Assembly (NCBI GenBank): GCA_029265795.1
Contig: JAJUGV010000026.1
Coordinates: 1-33,525, forward strand
From: Alcaligenaceae bacterium
GTDB taxonomy: Bacteria > Pseudomonadota > Gammaproteobacteria > Burkholderiales > Burkholderiaceae_B
DNA: 33,525 nt
Reading direction: 5' to 3'
Position numbers and translations under genes: made by a program. Below the pieces are notes generated by a model. That model was not told the DNA's origin. It made no database searches and saw only the letters and a list, made by a program, of their open reading frames with translations. Below are positions 23,850-33,381 of this stretch, one piece after another. Positions within the stretch are counted from its first letter, which is position 1. The number at the start of each line of letters is the position of its first letter.

Positions 23850-24383
23850 TTACAGAAGGCTGCGCACCGTCTCAACGCCGGCGCCTCTGAGGACCTTTTC
23901 CGCCGCCTGGCACTGCTGCTCGTCCCGAGGGTGTATCACCAAGCTCCAGCGACCCGCCTTGGTGGCATTGTCCACCGCCTGAATCACAGCCTGATGGTCC
24001 GGCCTTGCGGTGACCAGGCCTCCCAGCAACATACCGGCCACCAAGGAAAAAGCGAGAATCACTCCTGCGCTATAGAACGGCGAGGAAACCACTGCTCCAA
24101 CCCCCAACACGTACAGCACGACCCACAATATGGCGCCGGCGATCAGCCCGGCAAAGCCGAGGGCAACATGGGACCGTACCGCCGTCCTGACCACGCCTTG
24201 CGTCTCCGGTTCAAGCTTCTTATCAAAATCTGAATCGTGCGGCCGCACCACCAGGAGTTGGGTGTTCTGCAGTCCGCTAACCGTCCGGAGCTCCGCCGAT
24301 ACGCTTTCCAGCCGTTCCTGATTATCGAAAAGACCCGCCAGCTTGGTCGTTGCCTTCTCGCCAAAGAGTGCCTTCCAGGCCAT
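23850..24383 (-). CDS. Small membrane protein with general-stress-protein-like ends
   Basis: I recognise only its general form. It is a 177-residue protein with two central transmembrane segments (about residues 73-95 and 104-122). A cytoplasmic N-terminal part (LAGLFDNQERLESVSAELRTV) and a C-terminal part (QAVDNATKAGRWSLVIHPRDEQQCQAAEKVL) have the ferredoxin-like alternation seen in heat-induced/general-stress YflT-like proteins. The ATG at 24383 has GGGAG upstream. It is divergent from the ABC operon and 69 bases upstream of the sugar dehydrogenase. A role in stress or membrane physiology is a guess. Confidence 0.7.
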   Translation of the reverse strand: MAWKALFGEKATTKLAGLFDNQERLESVSAELRTVSGLQNTQLLVVRPHDSDFDKKLEPETQGVVRTAVRSHVALGFAGLIAGAILWVVLYVLGVGAVVSSPFYSAGVILAFSLVAGMLLGGLVTARPDHQAVIQAVDNATKAGRWSLVIHPRDEQQCQAAEKVLRGAGVETVRSLL

Positions 24384-24459
24384 CACGTACTCCCATCTAC
24401 TGCTACATCCGGTACTTAGCAATCACCATGCCTTATCGACACTAGGTATAAACACATGG

Positions 24460-24488
24460 TTGACCCCTTTGTTGCGGGTCCATATATT
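24460..24488 (+). promoter_or_regulatory. Promoter of the Dpp-type ABC operon
   Basis: TTGACC (24460-24465) and TATATT (24483-24488) are separated by 17 bases. The start near 24495 would leave a leader of about 26 nt before the ATG at 24521. It is one of the best promoter matches in the window. Confidence 0.75.
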
Positions 24489-24520
24489 TCTTTACGTTCA
24501 ACCTTCCGTAAGGATCAGAC

Positions 24521-26092
24521 ATGCGCCGTACGCTCATCGCCTCCGCTGTTGCTGCCGCCCTGCTGTCGCCGTTCGCCGCCCATGCCAAGCCTTTCCACTG
24601 GGCCAGCCAAGGCGATATCCTGACCATGGACCCTCACGCCCAGAACGAGGGGCTCACCATCGCGGCCTCCAGCTATGTCTACGAGCCGCTGGTGCAGTAC
24701 AACGAAAAGTTCGAGATCGTCGAGGCGCTGGCCACCGAATGGGAACAGACTTCTCCCACCGTATGGCGCTTTACCCTGCGCGATAACGTGAAATTCCACG
24801 ATGGCACGCCATTTGAGGCCGATGACGTGGTCTTCTCCATCAAGCGCGCCATGGCGCCCACCTCGCACTTCAAGGCCTACGTCAACGGCATCAAGGACGT
24901 CCGGGAGGTCGACGGCAACGCGGTCGAGATCGAGACGGAGGGCCCAAATCCGGTCCTGCTGCGTCAGCTCACCAATGTGTTCATCATGAATCGCGATTGG
25001 GCGGAAAAGCACAACGCCGCGCAACCGCAAGACTTCTCGAAGAACGAGGAAACCTATTCGGCCCGCAATGCCAACGGCACGGGTCCGTACCGGCTGGTTT
25101 CCCGTGAAGTCGACGTGCGAACCGTGTTCGAGGAGCACGCCGACTGGTGGGGTCAGGCCAACAAAAAAGGCAATGTAACGCGGGTCACCTACACCCCTAT
25201 CAAGCAGAGCGCCACCCGCACGGCAGCCCTGCTGTCGGGCGAAATCGACTTCGTGCTCGATCCGGCCGCGCAAGATCTGGACCGTCTGCGGCAGCAGGCC
25301 AAGGTTGTTGAAGGCAACGAGTACCGCACGATTTATATCGGGCTGGATCAGAAGAGCCCCGAGCTCAAATATTCCTCTGTGAAGGGCGCCAACCCGTTCG
25401 CTGACGTACGGGTGCGCGAGGCGCTTTACCGCGCCATCGATGTAGAGGCCCTGAAGAAAGCCGTGATGCGTGGGCTTTCGGCGCCTACCGGTACCATGAT
25501 TGCTCCCCAGGTGAACGGTTGGTCTGAAGACCTGGCCAAGCGGGTCCCCTACGATGCCGAGCGCGCCAAGGAACTGCTCAAGGAGGCCGGCTACGCCGAT
25601 AACCTTTCCTTCACGCTCGATTGCCCCAATAACCGATACATCAACGACGAAGCCATCTGCCAGGCCGTCGTGGCCATGTGGGCACGTATCGGCGTCAGGG
25701 CACAGCTCAACGCCATGCCGCGCGCCACCTACTTCCCCAAGGTGCAGAACTATGACACGAGCGCCTACCTCTTCGGTTGGGGCGTTCCCACTTTCGACGC
25801 GCTCTATACCCTGCAGAGCCTGATTCATAGCAAGGGCGAAGGCGCGGACGGCTCGTTCAATTACGGCAACTACGAGAACGCCGAAGTCGACGCCCTGATC
25901 GATCAAGTCAAGACCGAGACTGACGATGCCAAGCGCACGGAAGCCATTCAGAAAGCGCTGAAGATCCACGCCGAAGAGTTCGGCCACATCCCCCTGCATG
26001 ACCAGGTCATTCCCTGGGCCATGGGCAAGAACATAAACGTGGTGCACCGGGCGGATAACCGGCTCACCATGGAGTGGGTCACCGTCGACTAA
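24521..26092 (+). CDS. ABC transporter substrate-binding protein, family 5 (peptide/nickel type)
   Basis: This 523-residue periplasmic binding protein has a 22-residue signal peptide ending in AAHA. The mature protein starts KPFHWASQGDILTMDPHAQNE and has the SBP_bac_5 signature ALATEWEQTSPTVWRFTLRDNVKFHDG. The core NANGTGPYRLV and VRVREALYRAID are typical. Family members bind di- or oligopeptides, but also glutathione, heme, nickel or opines. AAGGA precedes the ATG. It leads a five-gene operon and has a clear promoter. The long leftward frame over it is a codon-bias shadow. Confidence 0.93.
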   Translation: MRRTLIASAVAAALLSPFAAHAKPFHWASQGDILTMDPHAQNEGLTIAASSYVYEPLVQYNEKFEIVEALATEWEQTSPTVWRFTLRDNVKFHDGTPFEADDVVFSIKRAMAPTSHFKAYVNGIKDVREVDGNAVEIETEGPNPVLLRQLTNVFIMNRDWAEKHNAAQPQDFSKNEETYSARNANGTGPYRLVSREVDVRTVFEEHADWWGQANKKGNVTRVTYTPIKQSATRTAALLSGEIDFVLDPAAQDLDRLRQQAKVVEGNEYRTIYIGLDQKSPELKYSSVKGANPFADVRVREALYRAIDVEALKKAVMRGLSAPTGTMIAPQVNGWSEDLAKRVPYDAERAKELLKEAGYADNLSFTLDCPNNRYINDEAICQAVVAMWARIGVRAQLNAMPRATYFPKVQNYDTSAYLFGWGVPTFDALYTLQSLIHSKGEGADGSFNYGNYENAEVDALIDQVKTETDDAKRTEAIQKALKIHAEEFGHIPLHDQVIPWAMGKNINVVHRADNRLTMEWVTVD

Positions 26093-26106
26093 AGCACCAA
26101 CACTGC

Positions 26107-27090
26107 ATGGCATTTTTCATTCTGCGCCGGCTGCTGCAGGCAGCCGGCGTGATGCTCTCCGTCGCGCTGATCGCTTTTGTGCTTTTCCAGTACGTTGGCG
26201 ACCCCGTCACCATCATGCTGGGCCAGGATGCCACCGAGCAGGACCGCGTCGAGCTGCGCCGTCAGCTGGGCCTTGATCAACCAGCCCCGATGCAGTTTGC
26301 TCGATTCGTCAGCAATGCGGTGCAAGGAGACTTCGGCCTGTCGTTACGTCAGGGTCAATCGGTATCGTCGCTGCTTGCCGACCGGCTTCCCGCCACGCTT
26401 GAGTTGTCAATTGCCGCAGCCCTCCTGGCCTTGGCGGTGGGTTTGCCGCTAGGCGTATATACGGCATTGAATCGAAAATCGCGTCTGTCGCAATTGATAC
26501 TTGCCTTGTCGCTCGTCGGAGTCTCGCTGCCCACGTTTCTGATAGGCATCCTGTTGATTCTGGTCTTTGCCGTGATGCTGGGCTGGCTGCCCAGCTATGG
26601 TCGGGGCGAAACCGTCGACCTGGGCTGGTGGACCACCGGCCTGCTGACTGCCAGCGGCTGGAAACACCTGATCCTGCCGGCCATCACGCTTTCTCTGTTT
26701 CAACTGACTTTGATCCTACGGCTGGTGCGCTCCGAAATGCTCGAGGTCCTGCGCCAGGACTACATCAAGTTCGCCCGGGCACGTGGGCTCTCACGGCGCG
26801 CCATCCACTTCGGCCACGCACTGAAGAACACCCTTGTGCCGGTCATTACGATCACGGGCTTGCAGCTCGGCGGCATCATTGCCTTCGCCATCGTCACCGA
26901 AACGGTCTTCCAGTGGCCCGGCATGGGCCTTCTGTTCATCCAGGCCGTGCAGTTTGCCGATATTCCGGTCATGGCGGCCTACCTGTGTCTCATCGCACTG
27001 ATCTTCGTCATCATCAATCTGGTGGTCGACATGCTGTATTTCGTGGTCGACCCACGCCTGCGCGTGGCCCGCAAGGGAGCCGCCCGATGA
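26107..27090 (+). CDS. ABC transporter permease, DppB type
   Basis: This 327-residue inner-membrane permease has six transmembrane segments. The start MAFFILRRLLQAAGVML and DQPAPMQFARFVSNAVQGDFGLSLRQG are typical of DppB/OppB. The coupling motif is RSEMLEVLRQDYIKFARARGLS at about residues 205-226, which contacts the ATPases. The ATG at 26107 is 14 bases past the binding-protein stop; an earlier in-frame ATG overlaps that gene and is less likely. Its stop overlaps the next start as ATGA. Confidence 0.93.
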   Translation: MAFFILRRLLQAAGVMLSVALIAFVLFQYVGDPVTIMLGQDATEQDRVELRRQLGLDQPAPMQFARFVSNAVQGDFGLSLRQGQSVSSLLADRLPATLELSIAAALLALAVGLPLGVYTALNRKSRLSQLILALSLVGVSLPTFLIGILLILVFAVMLGWLPSYGRGETVDLGWWTTGLLTASGWKHLILPAITLSLFQLTLILRLVRSEMLEVLRQDYIKFARARGLSRRAIHFGHALKNTLVPVITITGLQLGGIIAFAIVTETVFQWPGMGLLFIQAVQFADIPVMAAYLCLIALIFVIINLVVDMLYFVVDPRLRVARKGAAR

Positions 27091-28001
27091 AAGACTTGCT
27101 ACATCGCTGGTGGGACAGCGACCTGGCTTACGCCTGGCGCAGCTCGGGTATGGCTGTCTCGGCCACCATTATGCTCGTGCTGCTGCTCATCGGTTCGCTG
27201 GGTGCTGACTGGGTGGCTCCTCATAATCCATTCGACCTGGCCTCCATCAATCTGATCGATGCGCTCACGCCGCCCATCTGGATGGACGGCGGTAACCCCA
27301 TGTACCTGCTGGGGACCGACAGCCAGGGTCGCGACCTCTACTCGTCGCTGCTGTACGGGATGCGGGTATCTCTGTTCATCGGTCTGGCGTCCGTAGCGTT
27401 GTCCATGTTGATTGACGTGGTCCTGGGCCTGGTGTCCGGCTACGCCGGCGGCCGGATCGACGCGATCATCATGCGTATCGCCGACGTTCAGCTTTCCTTC
27501 CCTGCCATTCTCATCGCCTTGCTCATAGACGGCGTGGTGCGGGCCGCGGTTCCATCAGACATGCACGAGAACATTGCATTCCCCGTCCTGGTCGGCGCCA
27601 TTGCGCTGGCCGGGTGGCCACAATACGCTCGAACCGTGCGTGGCTCCACCCTCGTGGAAAAGAATCGCGAATACGTGCAGGCTGCGAAAGTGACTGGTGT
27701 CTCTTCTACCGCCATTCTTTTCCAGCATGTACTGCCCAATGTGCTGGGGCCGGTGCTGGTGCTCGCAACGGTCCACCTGGCCACGGCCATCATCACTGAG
27801 GCCACCCTCTCCTTTCTGGGGGTCGGCGTCCCCCCCACTGCGCCTTCGCTGGGAACATTGATACGCATCGGCAACGATTTCCTGTTTTCCGGGGAATGGT
27901 GGATCACCATCTTCCCAGGCGTGGCGCTGGTGTTGCTGGTTCTATCAGTGAACCTCCTTGGTGACTGGCTGCGCGATGCACTGAACCCTCGGCTGAATTG
28001 A
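27087..28001 (+). CDS. ABC transporter permease, DppC type
   Basis: This 304-residue inner-membrane permease pairs with DppB. The N-terminal helix follows a short cytoplasmic part (WRSSGMAVSATIMLVLLLIGSL). PMYLLGTDSQGRDLYSSLLYGMRVSL is the DppC/OppC signature and RGSTLVEKNREYVQAAKVTG the coupling helix. The closing LRDALNPRLN is typical. It starts inside the DppB stop (ATGA), so the two are coupled. GGGAG lies upstream. A longer open frame upstream is a shadow of DppB. Confidence 0.93.
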   Translation: MKDLLHRWWDSDLAYAWRSSGMAVSATIMLVLLLIGSLGADWVAPHNPFDLASINLIDALTPPIWMDGGNPMYLLGTDSQGRDLYSSLLYGMRVSLFIGLASVALSMLIDVVLGLVSGYAGGRIDAIIMRIADVQLSFPAILIALLIDGVVRAAVPSDMHENIAFPVLVGAIALAGWPQYARTVRGSTLVEKNREYVQAAKVTGVSSTAILFQHVLPNVLGPVLVLATVHLATAIITEATLSFLGVGVPPTAPSLGTLIRIGNDFLFSGEWWITIFPGVALVLLVLSVNLLGDWLRDALNPRLN

Positions 28002-28002
28002 C

Positions 28003-28986
28003 ATGTCTTCCTCCAACGCCTTGCTGGACGTCCGTAATCTTCGCGTCGAGTTTCATACCCGCCGTGGCGTGCTCACGGCCCTGGACGACGTTTCGTTCCA
28101 TATCGATAAAGGCGAGATCCTGGGCGTTGTGGGGGAATCCGGCGCAGGAAAATCGCTCACCGGTGCTGCCATCATCGGCCTGCTCGAGCCGCCTGGCAGA
28201 GTGACGGGAGGCGAAATCCTGCTCGATGGAAGGCGCATCGACAATCTCGATGATGATGCGATGAAGCGCATACGGGGCAAGGAGATCGGGGCCATCTTTC
28301 AGGATCCGCTCACGTCGCTGAATCCCCTCTACACCATCGGCCAGCAACTAGTGGAGACCATCCTCACCCACCTGCCTCTCAGCGCCTCGCAGGCACGCAA
28401 CCGTGCCATCGAACTGCTGGAGTCTACGGGGATTCCGGCGGCACGCGAGCGCATCGATCACTTCCCTCACCAGTTTTCCGGCGGAATGCGGCAGCGAGTG
28501 GTCATCGCGCTGGCGTTGGCAGCTGAGCCGCGGTTAATCGTAGCGGACGAGCCAACTACCGCGCTGGACGTATCGATTCAGGCCCAGATCATTGATTTGC
28601 TGAAGTCGCTGTGCCGGGAACACGGGGCAGCGGTAATGCTGATTACCCATGATATGGGCGTGATCGCCGAAACGGCGGACCGCGTGGCGGTGATGTACGC
28701 GGGCCGGGTCGTGGAGATCGGCCCCGTCGAACGCGTGATCCAGGCACCGCAACACCCGTATACCCGGGGCCTCATGGGCTCCATACCGTCAATACACGGC
28801 AAGGCGGAATTCCTGGCGCAGATCGACGGCAGTATGCCTAGGCTCAACGCCATCCCGTCGGGCTGCGCATTCAATCCGCGCTGCCCTCATCGCATGCCGC
28901 GTTGCACACAAGAGCGGCCGGACCTTCTGCCCGCCGGTGACACGCTGGCCGCATGCTGGCTATATGACGCTGAGGCCCGGCCATGA
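28003..28986 (+). CDS. ABC transporter ATPase, DppD type
   Basis: This 327-residue ATPase powers the importer. Walker A is GESGAGKS, the signature is FSGGMRQR, and Walker B is [12 protein letters not shown]. The C-terminal oligopeptide-transporter domain has [14 protein letters not shown], a cysteine cluster that carries an iron-sulfur centre in relatives. It begins one base after the DppC stop, and its stop overlaps the DppF start as ATGA. Confidence 0.95.
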   Translation: MSSSNALLDVRNLRVEFHTRRGVLTALDDVSFHIDKGEILGVVGESGAGKSLTGAAIIGLLEPPGRVTGGEILLDGRRIDNLDDDAMKRIRGKEIGAIFQDPLTSLNPLYTIGQQLVETILTHLPLSASQARNRAIELLESTGIPAARERIDHFPHQFSGGMRQRVVIALALAAEPRLIVADEPTTALDVSIQAQIIDLLKSLCREHGAAVMLITHDMGVIAETADRVAVMYAGRVVEIGPVERVIQAPQHPYTRGLMGSIPSIHGKAEFLAQIDGSMPRLNAIPSGCAFNPRCPHRMPRCTQERPDLLPAGDTLAACWLYDAEARP

Positions 28987-30023
28987 GCGAAACCACTGCA
29001 TTCGTGAAGGTACAGGACGCCAGCTGCTGGTTCGATGTGTCAGCCCCGTGGCTGGAGCGGGTGCTCAAGCGCCGGCCGAGGATCCAGCTCAAGGCCGTCA
29101 ACGGCGTATCGTTTTCGTTGCAGAAAGGCGAGACGCTGGCCCTGGTGGGCGAATCCGGCTGCGGGAAATCCACCGTAGCACGCCTCCTCGTGGGTCTTTA
29201 CGAAGCGACCGGCGGATACATTGAATTCGACGGTCAGCCAATTTCGAAGCTGCGTACGCGCGAAGGAAAGCATCTGCGCCAGCGGCTACAGATGATTTTC
29301 CAGGATCCCTACGCCAGTTTGAATCCGCGATGGCGCGTGGCTCGCATTATTGCCGAACCGCTTAAGGTGCACGGTCGCATGAGCCGGGCAGAACGGGAAG
29401 CGCGGGTCGATGTGCTGCTGGAGCAGGTCGGCCTCTCACCGTCCGACCGTAACCGCTACCCCCACCAGTTTTCCGGAGGCCAGCGGCAACGCATATCGAT
29501 CGCACGCGCCCTCGCCGCCAATCCCGAATTCCTGGTGTGCGATGAGCCCACATCGGCACTTGATGTCTCCGTGCAAGCGCAAGTGCTGAATCTCATGAAG
29601 CGCCTGCAGCGCGAATTGGGGCTCACCTATCTGTTCATCTCGCACAACCTGGCGGTCGTGCATCACGTCGCCGACCGGATCGCCGTGATGTATCTTGGCA
29701 AGATCGTGGAGCTGGCCACCCGGGATGAACTCTTCGAGCGTCCACGACACCCCTACACCCGCATGTTGCTGTCGGCCATCCCGGACACTTCCGGGGCCGG
29801 CAAGCAGCGCGTGCCGGTGGCAGGTGAAGTTCCTAATCCTCTGAATCCGCCCACGGGTTGCCCGTTTCACCCGCGTTGCCCATACGCGCGCGACATCTGC
29901 CGCAACGAGATGCCCGCCACCCTGCCGGACGGAGCCACACTGGTGGCCTGCCATGGCGTCCAGCAGGGCTGGATCCCCGATTCCGACGCAGAAGCTACTG
30001 CAGTCGCCACCTCGGCAAGGTAA
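28983..30023 (+). CDS. ABC transporter ATPase, DppF type
   Basis: This 346-residue ATPase is the partner of DppD. Walker A is GESGCGKS at about residues 55-62, the signature FSGGQRQR, and Walker [13 protein letters not shown]. The C-terminal [14 protein letters not shown] is again the conserved cysteine cluster. It carries an insertion [19 protein letters not shown] before the Walker A, common in DppF. It ends the operon; the hairpin at 30047 follows. Confidence 0.95.
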   Translation: MSETTAFVKVQDASCWFDVSAPWLERVLKRRPRIQLKAVNGVSFSLQKGETLALVGESGCGKSTVARLLVGLYEATGGYIEFDGQPISKLRTREGKHLRQRLQMIFQDPYASLNPRWRVARIIAEPLKVHGRMSRAEREARVDVLLEQVGLSPSDRNRYPHQFSGGQRQRISIARALAANPEFLVCDEPTSALDVSVQAQVLNLMKRLQRELGLTYLFISHNLAVVHHVADRIAVMYLGKIVELATRDELFERPRHPYTRMLLSAIPDTSGAGKQRVPVAGEVPNPLNPPTGCPFHPRCPYARDICRNEMPATLPDGATLVACHGVQQGWIPDSDAEATAVATSAR

Positions 30024-30046
30024 CTCATCCGAAATGCGTAGCAAAA

Positions 30047-30070
30047 AGCCCCGCCAATATTGGCGGGGCT
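30047..30070. terminator. Terminator between the ABC operon and nirK
   Basis: The sequence is a perfect 24-base palindrome: AGCCCCGCCAAT with ATTGGCGGGGCT. On the minus strand it runs into five T residues, so it terminates nirK. In the rightward direction only CTTGC follows, so it may block ABC-operon read-through less efficiently. Confidence 0.88.
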
Positions 30071-30125
30071 CTTGCGGCGACCTGATATCAAGCGCCACGG
30101 CGATCTCACATCACGTATCGGATAC

Positions 30126-30150
30126 CGGCCGGGGGCGAACGCCCCGGCCG
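30126..30150 (-). other. GC-rich hairpin just after the nirK stop
   Basis: CGGCCGGGG (30126-30134) pairs with CCCCGGCCG (30142-30150). It has no T tract. It may stabilise the nirK mRNA 3' end, with the true terminator 56 bases further on. Confidence 0.4.
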
Positions 30151-30159
30151 AATCCTGAC

Positions 30160-31611
30160 TTAATGCCCGGAGTTCGGATCGATTACCTCATCCGAATGGA
30201 AGATCTCCGGGTTCTCGTCGCCGGTGACTTCCAGGATGCCCGACAGCCCCTTTTCGGCACGCGACAGCGCGTGATCGACAAGGATGTAGTTGCCGGGTAC
30301 GTCGAGCTTGAACTCCACCATGGTCGCACCACCCGGCGGCACAAGCGTCGTCTGGACGTCGGTTAGCGGCGGGCTGGTCAACGAGCCCTGGTTGTAGACC
30401 TTGTCGAAGATTTCGCCAATGACGTGGAAGCTCGAGGTCAGGTTGGGGCCGCCTACACCGAAGAAGATCCGGACGGTTTCACCAACCTTCGCCTTCAGCT
30501 TGTACGGACCGGTCAGGGCGTCCATCGTGCCGTTGAACATCAGGTGCTCGGGCTTCTCATCGAGCAGCTTTTCGAGCGAGAACTCCTGGTGTCCCGGAGC
30601 GCCGTGCTTCTGAGCGGTGTAGAGCTCACCCTGCATCACGTAGAACTCGCGATCAACAGGTTCCAGACCGCCTTCCGGCTCCACGAGAATCATGCCGTAC
30701 ATACCGTTAGTGATATGTTGGGCGACCATCGGCGTGGCGCAGTGGTAAACGTACAAGCCTGGCTGCAAGGCCTTGAAAGAGAAGCTCTTCGTCTGGCCCG
30801 GGCCGACCTGTGTCACTGCCGCCCCGCCGCCTGGACCTGTCACGGCGTGGAAGTCGACGGAGTGGATATGGAAGGAGTCTTCCGCGTTCTTCACGTTTAC
30901 CTCGACCGTGTCGCCCACACGCACACGCACGAACGGCCCCGGCACCTTATCGTTGAAGGTCCAGTAGCGATAGGTGCTGCCCGAGCTCAGGAAACCGACC
31001 ACTTCAGTGGTCTCGAGGTCCAGGGTAATGTGCTTGGGTTCGCGATCACCGACAGGCGTACCCACGTTGGTGGGATCCTGCGCAATGTCTGCTGCTTCAA
31101 GCTTTTCCTGCTCGGGCGGGTCGCCAACGATCAGCTTCCCGAACATGCCGGCGGCCTTATGACCTGGCAACGTACAAAGGTATTCGAACACGCCGCTCTT
31201 TGTCGCACGGAATACTACAGACGTCGCGGCGCCCTTTCCCATGATCTCGTCGGACTTCACGTCGAATTCGGGAACGGCGATATCGTGGATGGCACCGTCA
31301 TCGTTCACCACGTTGATTTGCACGACGGCGCCTTCCGGCACATGAAGGTCCGGATTGACCTGATCCATAATGGGACCGGTCACGCCGATATAGACCAGCT
31401 TGCCGTCCGAAATACTGGTTCTCAAGGTGTAGATAACGTCCGCCTGGTAGGCGACATCCTGTGGGCTGTTGCCGGCCTGCCCTGCCTGAGTGTTCGCGCC
31501 GTCCGCATGGCTGCCTGAGGCTGCGTGGCCGGCACTCTGCGCCTGGGATATACCCGGCAATAGTAAGGCCGCGAATGCGACACTCGATAGTAAACGTGAC
31601 CATGGAGTCAT
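30160..31611 (-). CDS. nirK: Copper nitrite reductase with extra N-terminal cupredoxin domain
   Basis: This 483-residue periplasmic enzyme reduces nitrite to nitric oxide. After a signal peptide (about 1-25, ending GISQAQ) and a low-complexity linker, a cupredoxin domain has the copper ligands His109, Cys146, His151 and Met156. The nirK core follows. Type 1 copper is His250, Cys291, His299, Met304; type 2 copper is His255, His290 and His447; the catalytic pair is Asp253 and His396. All residues are present, so it should be active. Three-domain forms with an N-terminal cupredoxin are known, for example in Hyphomicrobium. The ATG at 31611 has GGGAGGG upstream; the frame runs on to 31815 without a signal. 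I saw no convincing FNR or NsrR box. Confidence 0.95.
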   Translation of the reverse strand: MTPWSRLLSSVAFAALLLPGISQAQSAGHAASGSHADGANTQAGQAGNSPQDVAYQADVIYTLRTSISDGKLVYIGVTGPIMDQVNPDLHVPEGAVVQINVVNDDGAIHDIAVPEFDVKSDEIMGKGAATSVVFRATKSGVFEYLCTLPGHKAAGMFGKLIVGDPPEQEKLEAADIAQDPTNVGTPVGDREPKHITLDLETTEVVGFLSSGSTYRYWTFNDKVPGPFVRVRVGDTVEVNVKNAEDSFHIHSVDFHAVTGPGGGAAVTQVGPGQTKSFSFKALQPGLYVYHCATPMVAQHITNGMYGMILVEPEGGLEPVDREFYVMQGELYTAQKHGAPGHQEFSLEKLLDEKPEHLMFNGTMDALTGPYKLKAKVGETVRIFFGVGGPNLTSSFHVIGEIFDKVYNQGSLTSPPLTDVQTTLVPPGGATMVEFKLDVPGNYILVDHALSRAEKGLSGILEVTGDENPEIFHSDEVIDPNSGH

Positions 31612-31847
31612 GGTTTCCCTCCCTGTTGTTGGTTCCGTCGTGAATTCGACGTTGGTGATACCGCCATGGCCCGCGTCAGCAATGACGGTGCCGGAGCAAT
31701 AGGAAGTGGGACTCCCGATTCCTCCGTGCCGGCATATTGTCCCATTTATGGAATCCTGATAACAGTTTGATTGGCTTAGTCGACGAAAGTGGAACTGAGA
31801 TAATGGACACATCAACCAGATCGTGATCCCCTCAAGGAGCCCTATTC

Positions 31848-32483
31848 ATGAAACTCTTGCACGTCGACTCCAGCATTAACGGCGCAGCTTCCGTATCTCG
31901 TCAGCTCTCGAGCATGGCGGTGGAACAGTGGATACAGAACCACCCGGATACGGAGGTCGAGTATCTTGACCTCGCCGTCAATACGCCGCCCCATTTCACA
32001 GCGGACTCTCTCGGCATCCGCCGTCCGAACGATAATCCGTCGGAGGCAGAACAGCGTGAAAATGCGCTGGCTGAAGCGATGGTGTCCCAATTTCTCGCGG
32101 CTGACGTAATCGTTGTGGGCGCGCCCCTGTACAACTTTTCGATTCCCAGCCAACTCAAGGCATGGATCGACCGCTTGGCCCAGGCCGGCCGTACTTTCCG
32201 CTATACCGCAAACGGCCCCGAGGGATTGGCCAAGGGCAAGACGGTCATCGCCATACTGTCTCGCGGCGGCATCTACTCCACCTCCGAAGCCGGCCAAGCC
32301 ATGGAACATCAAGAAACCTACCTAAAAACGATATTTGGTTTCTTCGGCATCACGGACATCCGCGTCGTCCGGGCCGAAGGTACCGACCTCGGCGGGGACA
32401 GCCGCGCTACCGCGCTTCAGACTGCCAGTGAAGCAATAAGCGCCGCCACGCAATCCCAGTCGGCGGCCACCGAAGCCGCCTGA
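31848..32483 (+). CDS. azoR: FMN-dependent NADH-azoreductase
   Basis: This 211-residue flavodoxin-fold enzyme uses NADH and FMN to reduce azo compounds and quinones by two electrons. It starts [21 protein letters not shown], the phosphate-binding loop of AzoR. AAPLYNF-type substrate contacts appear as [19 protein letters not shown] at about residues 91-109, and SRGGIYS at about 139-145. The C-terminal tail is Ala/Ser-rich. AAGGAG lies before the ATG. It is divergent from nirK, with about 236 bases between, and ends at a strong terminator. A detoxification role is likely. Confidence 0.92.
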   Translation: MKLLHVDSSINGAASVSRQLSSMAVEQWIQNHPDTEVEYLDLAVNTPPHFTADSLGIRRPNDNPSEAEQRENALAEAMVSQFLAADVIVVGAPLYNFSIPSQLKAWIDRLAQAGRTFRYTANGPEGLAKGKTVIAILSRGGIYSTSEAGQAMEHQETYLKTIFGFFGITDIRVVRAEGTDLGGDSRATALQTASEAISAATQSQSAATEAA

Positions 32484-32498
32484 TAAGGCATCCAATGC

Positions 32499-32537
32499 AA
32501 AACGCGCCGCTGTCTCTAGCAACAGCGGCGCGTTTTT
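32499..32537. terminator. Bidirectional terminator between azoR and ribA
   Basis: AACGCGCCGCTGT pairs with ACAGCGGCGCGTT around an 8-base loop. A T run follows on the right, so it ends azoR. An A run on the left gives T residues on the minus strand too, so it may also end ribA, whose stop is at 32573. Confidence 0.9.
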
Positions 32538-32572
32538 GTTTCTCGTTTCTGGCCCTCTAGCGTACCGGGCAC

Positions 32573-33250
32573 TCAGCCTTCCAGCTTCTCCTTCAACCAG
32601 TGCCCCAACTTCAGCGCCTTGGTGCTGAGATACCCTTCATTATGGGGATTACGGTTCACCTGGATGGGCACCCTTTCGCTGACCACGACGCCAAACTTCT
32701 CTATGGCGTCTACCTTGCGGGGATTATTGGTCATGAGCCGTAATGCCCCCACGTCGAAATAGCGCAACATCGGCTGGCACAAGTCGTATCGGCGCATATC
32801 GGCCGGGAAGCCGAGCTGCTCGTTCGCCTCAACCGTGTCCGCACCGGCGTCCTGCAACTGATACGCCCGTATCTTGTTGACCAGACCGATGCCACGACCC
32901 TCCTGACGCAGATACAGGATCATGCCGCGGCCTTCGTCTGCGATGCGCTTCATGGCGGTCTCGAGCTGTGCGCCACAGTCGCAACGCTGACTGAATAGAC
33001 CATCTCCCGTCAGGCATTCCGAATGTACCCGCGCAAGCACGGGCTCGGTGCCGGAAACGTCTCCCAGTACTAGCGCCAGGTGTTCCTTCCCGCTCGCCGG
33101 GTCGACGAAAGCATGAAGTTGGAACTCCGCCCAAGGCGTGGGAAGCCGACACGCGGCCACATGGTCGAGCTGATAGCTGACGGGACTAACGACGGGACCG
33201 GGTGCGGCAGCATCTGTCACACCCGCGGTGGCGCCGGACTTTGGCGACAT
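32573..33250 (-). CDS. ribA: GTP cyclohydrolase II
   Basis: This 225-residue cytoplasmic enzyme opens GTP in the first step of riboflavin synthesis. Zinc ligands are the Cys of [18 protein letters not shown] (C, then CxC after 10 residues). The catalytic region is [21 protein letters not shown], and the later [10 protein letters not shown] is also conserved. An N-terminal segment of about 25 residues ([14 protein letters not shown]) is extra and probably disordered. The ATG at 33250 has GAGG six bases upstream; a 22-residue extension to 33316 is unlikely. No RibB domain is fused. I saw no FMN riboswitch upstream. Confidence 0.94.
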   Translation of the reverse strand: MSPKSGATAGVTDAAAPGPVVSPVSYQLDHVAACRLPTPWAEFQLHAFVDPASGKEHLALVLGDVSGTEPVLARVHSECLTGDGLFSQRCDCGAQLETAMKRIADEGRGMILYLRQEGRGIGLVNKIRAYQLQDAGADTVEANEQLGFPADMRRYDLCQPMLRYFDVGALRLMTNNPRKVDAIEKFGVVVSERVPIQVNRNPHNEGYLSTKALKLGHWLKEKLEG

Positions 33251-33381
33251 GAAAACCTCGGAACAAATGGAAAGGCGGGGCAGATACTGCCCACAGGCAC
33301 AATCATACTTCGTCACGGTTAAGTCGGTCGGCTTGGCGGTTCATTGCGGCGTCTTGAGTCGCCCGGATCGTCGTTCTGCTA
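33251..33381. other. Leader/intergenic stretch upstream of ribA
   Basis: The ribA promoter must lie in this stretch, but I could not find a convincing -35/-10 pair. A GGGCAG/CTGCCC inverted repeat lies around 33278-33293 within the leader. Nothing coding is supported here; short frames lack Shine-Dalgarno sequences. Confidence 0.4.

Noticed and set aside
24515-26113. Leftward frame of 532 residues covering the ABC binding-protein gene
   Set aside because: It mirrors the codon bias of a strongly supported gene with promoter, signal peptide and family motifs; its product is not recognisable.
30424-31518. Rightward frame of 364 residues over nirK
   Set aside because: NirK has all copper ligands; the rightward frame is a shadow from GC-rich third positions.
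31612-31847. FNR or NsrR site in the nirK/azoR intergenic region
   Set aside because: TTGAT and ATCAA half-sites are present, but none are paired at the right spacing.
33251-33381. FMN riboswitch upstream of ribA
   Set aside because: The leader before the ATG is short and I could not see the conserved RFN element sequence.
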